In this document: in pieces, positions 1 through 8,122 of the stretch
Numbering within the stretch: the first letter of the stretch is position 1
How the letters are laid out: each line of letters opens with the position of its first letter
Origin: Vibrio coralliilyticus ATCC BAA-450
Lineage (GTDB): Bacteria; Pseudomonadota; Gammaproteobacteria; Enterobacterales; Vibrionaceae
Assembly (NCBI RefSeq): GCF_000176135.1
Contig: NZ_ACZN01000015.1
Span: forward strand, 310,001-374,000
Reading direction: 5' to 3'
DNA length: 64,000 nt
The notes under the pieces: generated by a model
Told to the model about the DNA's origin: nothing
The model's database searches: none
The model's input: only the letters and a program-made list of their open reading frames with translations
Made by a program: the position numbers and the translations under genes

Positions 1-193
1 AAACTCTAATGGCTGATAACGTCTCTTGCTCTAGGTCATATATATTTCTAGCACGAACACAACCAAGTTTAGGAACTAATATTGAGTTATTATTTTCATG
101 TGCATGATATAAAGTTGGACCGCTATTATTACCAATGGTTTCTATTATATTGAAAAAGTCTTTAATCGAACTTATGTAGTGTTTATCATCCAT
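1..193 (-). CDS. FRG-domain-like protein, N-terminal part, runs off left edge
   Basis: Only the first 64 codons are inside the window. The ATG at 193 is preceded by AAGGA at good spacing. The start (MDDKHYISSIKDFFNII) and the later 'SILVPKLGCVRARNIYDLEQE' area follow the layout of FRG-domain proteins: a leading helix, a short strand, 'L.PK..R', then a 'LEQE' helix. The usual FRG triplet is replaced by a YHAHE-like stretch, so the assignment is tentative. FRG proteins are often found near mobile or defence genes, but their biochemical role is poorly defined. The gene lies 34 bp downstream of the yeiH-like gene on the same strand. The rest of the gene is needed to confirm the family. Confidence 0.45.
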   Translation of the reverse strand, partial: MDDKHYISSIKDFFNIIETIGNNSGPTLYHAHENNNSILVPKLGCVRARNIYDLEQETLSAIRV

Positions 194-227
194 AATTACA
201 TCCTTATAGTACTAATAATCACAAATA

Positions 228-1277
228 CTAAGAAACCATTCGTTGACCATAAATCACAGTCAAAATATATCCCGCTATAAAGACAGCATTAAGCAGTAAT
301 AACAGTATTGGTTTCCATCCGAGAGAAAAAAGCTTTTCAAATGAAGTTTTTACCCCTAAAGCTGCAATTGAAATCACCAGACACCATTTAGAAAGTTCAG
401 ACATACCTTCTGCCAATGGTGCAGAAACCCAACCAAAACTGTTAATCGTAATTAAACCAATAAATACAATCAGAAAGAACGGCATTATTGGTGTTGATAT
501 ATGCGAATCTGAATTGCCGTTATGACTTTTTACCCTGAAAGTTAATGCAATGAGTAAAATCACTGGCATTAGCATGGCGACTCTGAACATCTTCGCTAGC
601 GTCGATGCATCACCGATTTCTGTCGATAACATAAATCCGGCGCCAACTACCTGCGCCACATCGTGAATCGAACCACCGAGGAACATCCCCGCTTCACTCG
701 CTGTTAAGCCAAGTGAATTAACAATCAGTGGATACAACACCATGGCAATTGTTGAGAATGCGGCGACGCCAATCGCTGTCATCAGGGTGTATTGCTCATT
801 CTCCTTGCTTTGAGGGATGGTGGATGAAATGGCCATGGCCGCTGAAATGCCACAGATTCCCGTTGCGCCCCCAGCAAGTAGGCCAAACGTTCCCGATACG
901 TTAAGCAGTCTTGCCAATATAAGACTAAATGAAATGGTCAGTACGACTGCGCCAGCCAGAATCCCTACCCCTTCCAGCCCAATCGCACTGACATCGCTGA
1001 AAGCAATGCGCACGCCCAGCAATGCCACACCAATCCGCACCAGTTTCTTTGCCGCAAACTCGATACCTGCACCGCACTTTTCGTGATCGGATAAAAAGTG
1101 CAATGAGATACCCAGCAACAATGCATAAAGAAACTTAGGGCCTCCATAATGATCAGAGACAAAGGTTGCTGCCGCTGCAATCACGACACTTAGCAGCAAT
1201 CCCGGTGCGATGCCTGTCGCCTCAAAATAGAGACTACGCGGCATTTTCATTGTTTTAGAAATCATTACATCCACCAT
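228..1277 (-). CDS. YeiH/UPF0324 family putative sulfate exporter
   Basis: Polytopic inner-membrane protein with about ten hydrophobic segments and the family signatures GGATGICGISAAMA and GSIHDVAQVVGAG. Members of this family (Cons_hypoth698) beside taurine or sulfonate genes are usually called putative sulfate or sulfite exporters; transport has rarely been shown directly. The open frame reaches back to 1322, but that stretch encodes a GC-rich hairpin between xsc and this gene. I prefer M at 1277, or the next ATG at 1265, which has GGTGG just upstream. The gene directly follows xsc, so the two are probably co-transcribed and the protein would dispose of the inorganic sulfur released by Xsc. 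Confidence 0.8.
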   Translation of the reverse strand: MVDVMISKTMKMPRSLYFEATGIAPGLLLSVVIAAAATFVSDHYGGPKFLYALLLGISLHFLSDHEKCGAGIEFAAKKLVRIGVALLGVRIAFSDVSAIGLEGVGILAGAVVLTISFSLILARLLNVSGTFGLLAGGATGICGISAAMAISSTIPQSKENEQYTLMTAIGVAAFSTIAMVLYPLIVNSLGLTASEAGMFLGGSIHDVAQVVGAGFMLSTEIGDASTLAKMFRVAMLMPVILLIALTFRVKSHNGNSDSHISTPIMPFFLIVFIGLITINSFGWVSAPLAEGMSELSKWCLVISIAALGVKTSFEKLFSLGWKPILLLLLNAVFIAGYILTVIYGQRMVS

Positions 1278-1293
1278 CTTACTCAATCCCTGA

Positions 1294-1316
1294 GTCCGGC
1301 CACTTTCTGGCCGGAC
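1294..1316 (-). promoter_or_regulatory. GC-rich hairpin between xsc and the exporter gene
   Basis: A perfect 9-bp inverted repeat (GTCCGGCCA / TGGCCGGAC) with a 5-nt loop lies just after the xsc stop codon and before the exporter's likely start. No T-run follows, so it is more likely an mRNA 3'-end stabiliser or partial attenuator than a terminator. Confidence 0.5.
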
Positions 1317-1330
1317 AGCCAATCCGCGAC

Positions 1331-3142
1331 TTATACGTAGTCTTTGTATTTGTCGAGGAAGCGGACAGGTTTAGACAGTGCATCCCGGCGGAACGGGTCG
1401 CCCAATTCCTGAGTACACATGATTTCGATGATGGTGGTTTTGCCTTCGTTCATTTGCATGTCGATGGCTTTTTGCAGAGTAGGACCAACATCTTCCAGTT
1501 TGTCGACGGTAATCCCTTCAGCCCCCATTGCGCGTGCAATTTCAGCAAAGCTCTGGTTATCCAGCTCACCAGCAACAAAGCGGCGATTGTAGAAGTCGAC
1601 CTGGTTCTTCTTCTCTGCGCCCCATTGACGGTTATGGAATACCACCGCAGTCACAGGAATGTTGTGACGAACACACGTCATGGTTTCCATCAGGCTCATC
1701 CCCCATGCACCATCACCTGCGTAAGAAACCGCCGGACGATGTGGCGCAGCAACCTTAGCACCAATAATGGTTGGGAAAGCGTAACCACAGTTACCAAAGC
1801 TCATTGCGGCAAAGAAGCTGCGCGGTTTTTCAAAGCGAAGATAGCTGTTCGCCACTGAGTTGATGTTACCGATGTCGGTAGACACCATGACATCTTCTGG
1901 CATCGCTTTTTCAAGTTCACGCAGTACCTGACGTGGATGTAGGTACTCACCACCAGAGAACGGTGTTTCATTAGCATTTTCTTCGATCATGTCTAGGCTG
2001 AACGGGTCACGTTCATGCGTCCACTCGTCGAGCTCTTTTTCCCACAATGCTTTTTCTGTCGCGACTTTATCCAAGCGTACTGCTTTGTTTTCATCACATG
2101 CCAAAGCACGTCCTTCAAGCCTTGTCGCTAATGCCACTGCCGATGCTTTCGCATCACCACAGATGCCAACAGAAATTTTCTTAACCAGACCCAACATTTT
2201 ATTATCAGCATCGATCTGGATGATTTTGGCGTCTTTTGGCCAGTAATCCATGCCGTGCTGTGGCAGCGTACCAAATGGACCAAGACGAGTTCCGAGCGCA
2301 ATCACCACGTCGGCCTGAGAAATCAGCTTCATCGCCGCTTTGGAACCTTGGTAGCCTAGCGGACCACACCAAAGAGGATGGCTAGCTGGGAATGAGTCGT
2401 TATGCAGGTAGCTGTTAACCACTGGAGCGCCTAAACGTTCTGCAAGTGCCGCACACTCTTCAATCGCATCAGCCATGACCACGCCACCACCTGAAATGAT
2501 GACAGGGAATTTCGCTTCTGCGATCAGCTCTGCCGCTTCATTAAGGGATTGTTCACCACCTGGGCCTCTGTCCAGACGAGCTGGTTTTGGAATCTCAGTC
2601 TGAATTTCACCATAGAAGTAATCACGAGGAATGTTGAGCTGGGTTGGGCCCATTTCACTCATTGCTCGGTCAAAACAGCGACCTGTGTACTCCGCCATAC
2701 GATCTGGATGGGTCACATGGCCCTGATACTTAGTAAACTCCTGAAACATTGGCAGCTGGTTACACTCTTGGAAACCGCCAAGACCCATAGTCTTTGTGCC
2801 CGTTTCTGGTGTGACGATCACAACTGGGCTGTGTGCCCAATAAGCCGCTGCAATCGCAGTAACACAGTTACTGATGCCCGGACCATTTTGTCCAATAACA
2901 ACACCATGTCGTCCAGAAACTCGTGAGTAACCGTCAGCCATGTGAGCAGCGCCTTGCTCGTGCACTACCGGAATCAATCGAATGCCTGCAGGAGCGAATA
3001 TATCCATCGCATCCATGAATGCTGATCCCATGATGCCGAACATATCTGTTACGTCATTGGCAACCATGGTCTCAACGAATGCTTCTGATGGTGTCATTGT
3101 CGCATTGCCGGAAACAACCGTGCGTTTTTCTTGCTCACTCAT
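1331..3142 (-). CDS. xsc: Sulfoacetaldehyde acetyltransferase
   Basis: ThDP-dependent cytosolic enzyme that converts sulfoacetaldehyde and phosphate into acetyl phosphate and sulfite, the desulfonation step for taurine and related C2 sulfonates. The 603-residue length is normal for Xsc. The cofactor-activating glutamate is at residue 62 (VVHEQGAAHMADGYSR) and the GDG...N ThDP/Mg motif is in the C-terminal third (SYAGDGAWG, then FHNRQWG). Three domains are in the usual order: PYR, central, PP. The early GIMGSAFMDAMDIF segment is typical of Xsc rather than acetolactate synthase. The ATG at 3142 has a purine-rich AAGGGAAG upstream. The neighbours (pta, TauE, YeiH, IclR regulator) fit a sulfonate dissimilation role. 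No taurine aminotransferase or dehydrogenase is present in the window. Confidence 0.95.
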   Translation of the reverse strand: MSEQEKRTVVSGNATMTPSEAFVETMVANDVTDMFGIMGSAFMDAMDIFAPAGIRLIPVVHEQGAAHMADGYSRVSGRHGVVIGQNGPGISNCVTAIAAAYWAHSPVVIVTPETGTKTMGLGGFQECNQLPMFQEFTKYQGHVTHPDRMAEYTGRCFDRAMSEMGPTQLNIPRDYFYGEIQTEIPKPARLDRGPGGEQSLNEAAELIAEAKFPVIISGGGVVMADAIEECAALAERLGAPVVNSYLHNDSFPASHPLWCGPLGYQGSKAAMKLISQADVVIALGTRLGPFGTLPQHGMDYWPKDAKIIQIDADNKMLGLVKKISVGICGDAKASAVALATRLEGRALACDENKAVRLDKVATEKALWEKELDEWTHERDPFSLDMIEENANETPFSGGEYLHPRQVLRELEKAMPEDVMVSTDIGNINSVANSYLRFEKPRSFFAAMSFGNCGYAFPTIIGAKVAAPHRPAVSYAGDGAWGMSLMETMTCVRHNIPVTAVVFHNRQWGAEKKNQVDFYNRRFVAGELDNQSFAEIARAMGAEGITVDKLEDVGPTLQKAIDMQMNEGKTTIIEIMCTQELGDPFRRDALSKPVRFLDKYKDYV

Positions 3143-3428
3143 TCTTCCCTTCTCCTTGAATTGACATAAATTTCACTTTTCGGAATGAATTGTCTCTTTT
3201 TTTGATTCAAATTCACCTTAGTTGGGGATTTTTTCGCCGTCAAATTTTTTCATCAAATTGGAACAATTCATTCTAATTAATAAAACTGGATCACATTATT
3301 GACAGTTTTTTGTACAGAAAGTGTCGTTAAGTCATTCAGACCTGCTCATAATCGAGCACAGATTTGTTCAGGCTAGTAGATGGTCACTGAACATATGGGG
3401 ATCAGCGCTGTATTAAGAGGGAAGGAAA
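3143..3428. promoter_or_regulatory. Divergent promoter region between xsc and the cobS-like gene
   Basis: A 286-bp AT-rich intergenic region holding promoters for both directions. It contains an inverted pair, GGAATGAATTGT near 3181-3193 and GGAACAATTCATTC at 3260-3273. GGAACAATT also occurs inverted (AATTGTTCC at 7992-8000) in front of pta beside the IclR-type gene. These are candidate regulator sites; no exact promoter is assigned. Confidence 0.4.
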
Positions 3429-4421
3429 ATGGATCAGGCACTCATGGCACCAAGCAAGCAGGTTAGCGTTCGCGAAACCTTTGGCATCGACAGTGATTTG
3501 GAGGTGTTAGCATTTGAAAAAAGAGGAGAATATGTTCCTAAAATAGACCCTAACTATTGCTTTGATCCTGAGGTCACACTGGCGATTTTAGCTGGGTTCA
3601 CTTCAAACCGACGCACCTTGATCCAAGGCATGCACGGTACCGGCAAGTCTTCGCACATCGAACAAGTCGCAGCGAGACTTAACTGGCCTTGTCTGCGAAT
3701 CAATTTGGATGGCCACCTGAGCCGACTCGACTTAATTGGCAAAGACAGCATAGTGCTCAAAGATGGTTTGCAGGTCACTGAATTTAAAGAAGGTATTCTT
3801 CCTCAGAGCATACAACAGCCAATTGCATTAGTACTGGATGAATACGATGCAGGCAGGCCAGATGTGATGTTTGTTATCCAGCAATTGCTGGAACAAGATG
3901 GCAAATACACGTCTCTCGAACAAAATCGCGTGATCACCCCGCATCCGTTTTTTCGCCTGTTTGCGACATGCAATACTCTCGGTTTGGGTAACTTTTCTGG
4001 ACTGTACAGCGGGACTCAAGTCCTCAACCACAGTCAGTTGGACCGCTGGAATATCATTGCAACTCTCAACTATTTGGATGCCCAGCATGAAGCCGCAATC
4101 GTCTTGTCGAAGATCCCCCAGCTCAACACGGAAAACGGACGCCAACTGGTCAATAAGATGATTGCCACTGCGGGGCTTACCCGAAATGGCTTTGCCGCCG
4201 GTGACCTTTCCACCGTGATGTCTCCAAGAACCGTTCTGACTTGGGCGGAAAACATTCAGATTTTCAACAGCGTCGCTACCGCTTTCAGGCTGTCTTTCGT
4301 CAATCGTTGTGAAGATGAAGAGCAAGAACTGGTCGCTGAGTATTACTACCGCTGCTTTGGGGAGGCTCTGTTCTCTGACAAATGCGCTACCACATCTCAG
4401 GAGCCCATCAGCCATGGCTAG
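3429..4421 (+). CDS. CobS-like AAA+ (MoxR-type) ATPase
   Basis: 330-residue AAA+ ATPase. Walker A is near residue 69 (GMHGTGKSSH), Walker B is LVLDEYDAG, and sensor/arginine-finger regions follow (FRLFATCNT; QLDRWN). The N-terminal 'VRETFGIDSDLEVLAF' and overall length match CobS, the ATPase of aerobic cobaltochelatase. AAA+ proteins of this type work with a VWA partner to remodel or load metal into a client enzyme. Here the partner overlaps the 3' end, but CobN and other cobalamin genes are absent, so true cobalt chelation is unlikely. The gene is divergent from xsc, suggesting the client belongs to the sulfonate pathway; this is inference. AAGGA precedes the ATG. Confidence 0.8.
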   Translation: MDQALMAPSKQVSVRETFGIDSDLEVLAFEKRGEYVPKIDPNYCFDPEVTLAILAGFTSNRRTLIQGMHGTGKSSHIEQVAARLNWPCLRINLDGHLSRLDLIGKDSIVLKDGLQVTEFKEGILPQSIQQPIALVLDEYDAGRPDVMFVIQQLLEQDGKYTSLEQNRVITPHPFFRLFATCNTLGLGNFSGLYSGTQVLNHSQLDRWNIIATLNYLDAQHEAAIVLSKIPQLNTENGRQLVNKMIATAGLTRNGFAAGDLSTVMSPRTVLTWAENIQIFNSVATAFRLSFVNRCEDEEQELVAEYYYRCFGEALFSDKCATTSQEPISHG

Positions 4422-6135
4422 TGTTTCCTCTCAGCAGAAAAAGATCCTCGACCTGAGTGTTTCTGTCGCCCGTGCAATCAGTGGCGAAGATACATTAAGC
4501 TACCGAAGTGACCGTCTGTACAAAGGCAATCGCCCGTTTTATTTTCTGTCTGCCCACACCAATGACCTGACTTTCCTGACTCGTCACGAAATGACAAAAA
4601 GTAAACAGGCTACGCAGGGAAAAATGGACTCAGCCGCACTGAGACTGCTTTTGTCCGACTCCCACCTGCACCAAGCACGGCGACCAAAACATGACATCGA
4701 AAGGCTGCTTTTCGACTTCTGCGAACAAGTGCGGGTAGAGTCATTCATCCCAGAACATTTCAAAGGTGTTCAACAGAGCACTCGATTTAACTTTGCTTAT
4801 TGGAGTGAGCAATATCATCAAAATGGCTTCACCGAGTCTCGCCTCGGTATTCTTCTGTTTACCCTGATACAGGTGATCTATTCAAGATTAACTGGCGTTG
4901 CGGTTGCTGAACCGATTGCCGAGTCGATTGAAGCGACGCGCGCCGGAATCGTGCCGTTAATCGGGCATTCGCTCAAGTCATTAAAACAAAATAGGCATCA
5001 GCAAGCCGAGTTTTCGATTTATGCTCTGCAACTTGCCCAGTGTGTTTCCGAGCTCATTGAAAGCGAAGAAAAAGAGTCCGAGAACCAAAGCACACCTACC
5101 GTCGAAGAAGACATCAAAATCCTCGCGCAAATTGCCCTTATCGTCGATGGCGATATAGAAGAGACTGACATTCCAGCCGATGAAACCGGCCAGAGTAAAG
5201 TGTTTGAATTGGCCGATGCGCAGTACCAGGTTTATACACGTGAATTTGATCAAGTTCGCCAAGCGACGTCCCTTGTCCGCCATGCTCTGCTCGATGAACT
5301 AAGACAGAAACTGACCGATGATATGATGGCGCGTTCGATCAATACCCGACGTCTGGCGGCGATGTTAGCCAGCAGTGTGCTAATGCCAGAGCAAAATTGT
5401 CATCGGGATCAGTTGGAAGAAGGCATCGTTGACGCCGCCGCCATTACACGGGTGGTGACATCGCCCTATGATCGCCACATTTTCTTTCAAAGTGATATCG
5501 GCGCCTCTTCCAACGTTGCCATTTCCTTCCTGATCGACTGCTCAGGCTCGATGCAAAAACACGCCCATAAGCTCAGCATGTTAATGGATACCTTGCTTAA
5601 ATCTGTCGGGCTGGCCGACATCCCATGTGAAATTCTCGGATTCACCACAGGAAACTGGAATGGCGGCAGAGCTTATCGGCAATGGCTGAAACAAGGGCAA
5701 CCCCAACACCCGGGGCGTTTAAATGAAGTGCGCCATATAGTTTTCAAAGACTTTGATACCCACTGGCGCCGTGCACGGCGGGGAATCGCCAGCCTGCGTA
5801 AAGCCGACATTTTCAAAGAAGGGATAGATGGTGAAGCTATTCAGTTTGCAAGCCAACGGCTCACCCAACAAGGCGCACAACGTAAGATTCTGATCGTTTT
5901 TTCTGATGGGTGCCCGATGGATACCGCGACCTCCACGGTTAACGATTCGTTTTATCTCGACAACCACCTTAAGCAAGTCATCGAGCAAGCAACGCATAGC
6001 GCCCAGATTGACGTCTATGGCGTTGGCATGGGGGTCGATCTCAGCCCTTATTATCAGCGCAACATCATTATTGATCATCAGGAAAACTGCTTGTTTACCA
6101 TCTGTCGTCACCTGTTCACCATGTTAAAACGGTGA
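4414..6135 (+). CDS. CobT-like VWA-domain protein
   Basis: 573-residue partner of the AAA+ protein, starting at the ATG at 4414 and overlapping the upstream stop codon by 8 bp, so probably translationally coupled. The C-terminal half is a von Willebrand A domain with an intact MIDAS motif (DCSGSM) and a later FSDGCPMD loop. The N-terminal half is mostly helical with an acidic, Glu-rich stretch (SEEKESENQ region), as in CobT. In cobaltochelatase, CobT bridges CobS and CobN; in other MoxR/VWA pairs (for example CbbQ/CbbO) the VWA protein recruits the client. The next gene, tauE, is convergent with an 11-bp gap. The function here is unknown. Confidence 0.75.
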   Translation: MASVSSQQKKILDLSVSVARAISGEDTLSYRSDRLYKGNRPFYFLSAHTNDLTFLTRHEMTKSKQATQGKMDSAALRLLLSDSHLHQARRPKHDIERLLFDFCEQVRVESFIPEHFKGVQQSTRFNFAYWSEQYHQNGFTESRLGILLFTLIQVIYSRLTGVAVAEPIAESIEATRAGIVPLIGHSLKSLKQNRHQQAEFSIYALQLAQCVSELIESEEKESENQSTPTVEEDIKILAQIALIVDGDIEETDIPADETGQSKVFELADAQYQVYTREFDQVRQATSLVRHALLDELRQKLTDDMMARSINTRRLAAMLASSVLMPEQNCHRDQLEEGIVDAAAITRVVTSPYDRHIFFQSDIGASSNVAISFLIDCSGSMQKHAHKLSMLMDTLLKSVGLADIPCEILGFTTGNWNGGRAYRQWLKQGQPQHPGRLNEVRHIVFKDFDTHWRRARRGIASLRKADIFKEGIDGEAIQFASQRLTQQGAQRKILIVFSDGCPMDTATSTVNDSFYLDNHLKQVIEQATHSAQIDVYGVGMGVDLSPYYQRNIIIDHQENCLFTICRHLFTMLKR

Positions 6136-6146
6136 ACAGGGCGTTG

Positions 6147-6908
6147 TTAAGGTTGTAGTGAAAGAAGAGAGGCGATGATCAGGTAGCTGCCTATCATCAA
6201 TAGTACTGAAAATACCAACTTCCTCAGCTGTTGACTGGACAAAGGGGGTGGAAAACGCCGCGCGATGATGGTCACCCCTGTTACCAAAGGAATAGCTACT
6301 GCTGATAGCAGCAATATGCTCGATTCCAGACTGCCGTCAAGATAGACATAAGCGGTACGAGACGCCGAAGTACACGCGAAAACCATCAATAAAGTGCTGC
6401 GCACTAACTCAATGGAAAACGGCTGTTTGTAGAGATGGTAGACAATCGGCGGCCCAGCCATGCCAAACAGACCACCAGCCAGACCAGAGCCAAACCCTGA
6501 GAACAAAAATGAAGTAGAAGCAGAACGGTTTTCAAGCGTTTTGGGCTTAAACACGAAGTTAAGCCCGGCACCGAGAATCATGATCCCCAGCATCCCTCGC
6601 ATGATATTGGTCGCCGACGCACTCAGCTCGTCGAGCAAATACACACCCGCCATGACCCCGGGCACGATACCCACGACCAATGCCAGCATGATTTTCAATT
6701 CCCCCTTTAGTGGCTTACCAACAAGAGCTACCAGACAGTTAAACAGGGTAACAATGCTGACCACAGCGGCGATAACGGGTAGAGAGACCAAATTCAGACT
6801 GACCGTCAGGCCAATCACTATGATTCCTAATCCAAAGCCCGTTACCGTTTGAAAGTAAGTACCAATGGCGATGGTCGCGAGTATGGCCAGTAAAGCGGGT
6901 ATTTCCAT
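6147..6908 (-). CDS. TauE/SafE family sulfite exporter
   Basis: 253-residue inner-membrane protein with about eight hydrophobic segments and the internal duplication of the TauE/SafE family (GFGLGIIVIG near the N-terminus, GSGLAGGLFGMAGPPIVYHLY in the second half). Family members beside xsc or tau genes are proposed to export sulfite made by desulfonation. Its start lies 8 bp after the pta stop codon, with AGGAG before the ATG, so pta and this gene form an operon. It is the second exporter in the locus beside the YeiH-type protein. The substrate is inferred from context. Confidence 0.85.
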   Translation of the reverse strand: MEIPALLAILATIAIGTYFQTVTGFGLGIIVIGLTVSLNLVSLPVIAAVVSIVTLFNCLVALVGKPLKGELKIMLALVVGIVPGVMAGVYLLDELSASATNIMRGMLGIMILGAGLNFVFKPKTLENRSASTSFLFSGFGSGLAGGLFGMAGPPIVYHLYKQPFSIELVRSTLLMVFACTSASRTAYVYLDGSLESSILLLSAVAIPLVTGVTIIARRFPPPLSSQQLRKLVFSVLLMIGSYLIIASLLSLQP

Positions 6909-6916
6909 TCAATCTC

Positions 6917-7966
6917 CTAATTCACGCTGCTGGTGAGCGCGGGGTCAACCGGGCCCGGTTGCGTGTTATTCTCTTCTTGTGCCTGCACTACTGTCACAGC
7001 AATGACATTCACGATGTCGTCGGCGGTACAGCCGCGAGACAGATCGTTCGCCGGTTGATTCAAACCTTGCAAAAGCGGGCCAATCGCAACTGCTCCACCG
7101 AGCCTTTCGGCCAACTTATACCCAATATTGCCTGCCTCCAGATTAGGGAAAATAAGTACATTTGATTGCCCTTTGACTTGAGAGTCTGGCAGCTTCTTAG
7201 CGGCAATTTCCGTCACTATAGCCGCATCAAGCTGAACGTCCTGATCGACAGCGATATCTGGGCATCGCTGTTTCACCAATTGCGCGGCATGGCGAACTTT
7301 GTCGACGGATTCGTGCTTGGCACTGCCGTTGGTTGAAAAGGACAGCATCGCGACTTTAGGTTTTTCCATCAAAAGGTTACGTGCGCTTTGAGACGCAGCC
7401 ACAGCGATAGAGGCCAACTCGCTTTCATTAGGCTCGATCACTAAACCACAGTCACTGAAGATCAATCCCCCTTTAAGGTTATGGAACGGCTCACACAGCA
7501 TCATCAAGAAAAAACTCGACACCAATTCACTGTCTGGCGCAGGGCCAATGATCTGTAACGCTGCTCTCACCACATCTGAAGTTGTGTACTGCGCTCCGTT
7601 AACCGTGCCATCACTTAAGCCTTCAAGAACCATCAGGTTGGCGAAGATCAGCGGGTCTTGTACTTGTTGCAGAGCTTGGTCGTAAGACAACCCTTTCGCC
7701 TTTCTCAATAGGTAGTATCGCTCAGCTAGCACTTCTTTAAGTGGTGAACTGTCAGGAGAGACAATATGTACCCCAGCCAGACTGACCTGATGCAACTTGG
7801 CGGCATCACGAATCACTTGTTTGTCACCAACTAAAGTGATGTGGGCAATCTTCCTGTCCACTGCCATTCGAGCCGCAGCGAGTACACGCGGGTCCTGCGC
7901 CTCACTCAGTATGATCCGCTTACGATTCTGTTGAGCTTTGTTGATGATCCTTTTTATCGCTTTCAT
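6917..7966 (-). CDS. pta: Phosphate acetyltransferase, short form
   Basis: 349-residue PTA_PTB family enzyme that converts acetyl phosphate and CoA into acetyl-CoA and phosphate. Family motifs are visible: SEAQDPRVLAAA at the N-terminus, NGAQYTTSDVVRAALQIIG, and 'VLIFPNLEAGNIGYKLAERLGGA...GPLLQGL' towards the C-terminus. It lacks the long N-terminal regulatory domains of the housekeeping Pta (about 700 residues), and is the short form found with xsc in sulfonate pathways, where it collects the acetyl phosphate made by Xsc. GGAG precedes the ATG. It is divergent from the IclR-type regulator. Confidence 0.92.
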   Translation of the reverse strand: MKAIKRIINKAQQNRKRIILSEAQDPRVLAAARMAVDRKIAHITLVGDKQVIRDAAKLHQVSLAGVHIVSPDSSPLKEVLAERYYLLRKAKGLSYDQALQQVQDPLIFANLMVLEGLSDGTVNGAQYTTSDVVRAALQIIGPAPDSELVSSFFLMMLCEPFHNLKGGLIFSDCGLVIEPNESELASIAVAASQSARNLLMEKPKVAMLSFSTNGSAKHESVDKVRHAAQLVKQRCPDIAVDQDVQLDAAIVTEIAAKKLPDSQVKGQSNVLIFPNLEAGNIGYKLAERLGGAVAIGPLLQGLNQPANDLSRGCTADDIVNVIAVTVVQAQEENNTQPGPVDPALTSSVN

Positions 7967-8122
7967 TTAACAAACTCCATTTAGTGAGACAAATTGTTCC
8001 ATATATTTATTTCATGTTAATGACGAGACAACAAAAGATCAATTTTTATTCAGAAAATGGATATATTATTATTAGGACTGTACAATCTTAGACTTGGATG
8101 TATCGCAAGGATGAATAAAAGT
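7967..8122. promoter_or_regulatory. Divergent promoter region between pta and the IclR-type gene
   Basis: AT-rich 156-bp region that must contain the pta promoter and that of the regulator. AATTGTTCC at 7992-8000 is the inverse of GGAACAATT in the xsc/cobS region, making it a candidate binding site for the adjacent IclR-type protein. Confidence 0.4.

Noticed and set aside
3429-6135. Annotating the pair as functional cobaltochelatase CobS/CobT
   Set aside because: No cobN or other cobalamin gene is nearby and the pair sits in a sulfonate locus; only the family resemblance is claimed.
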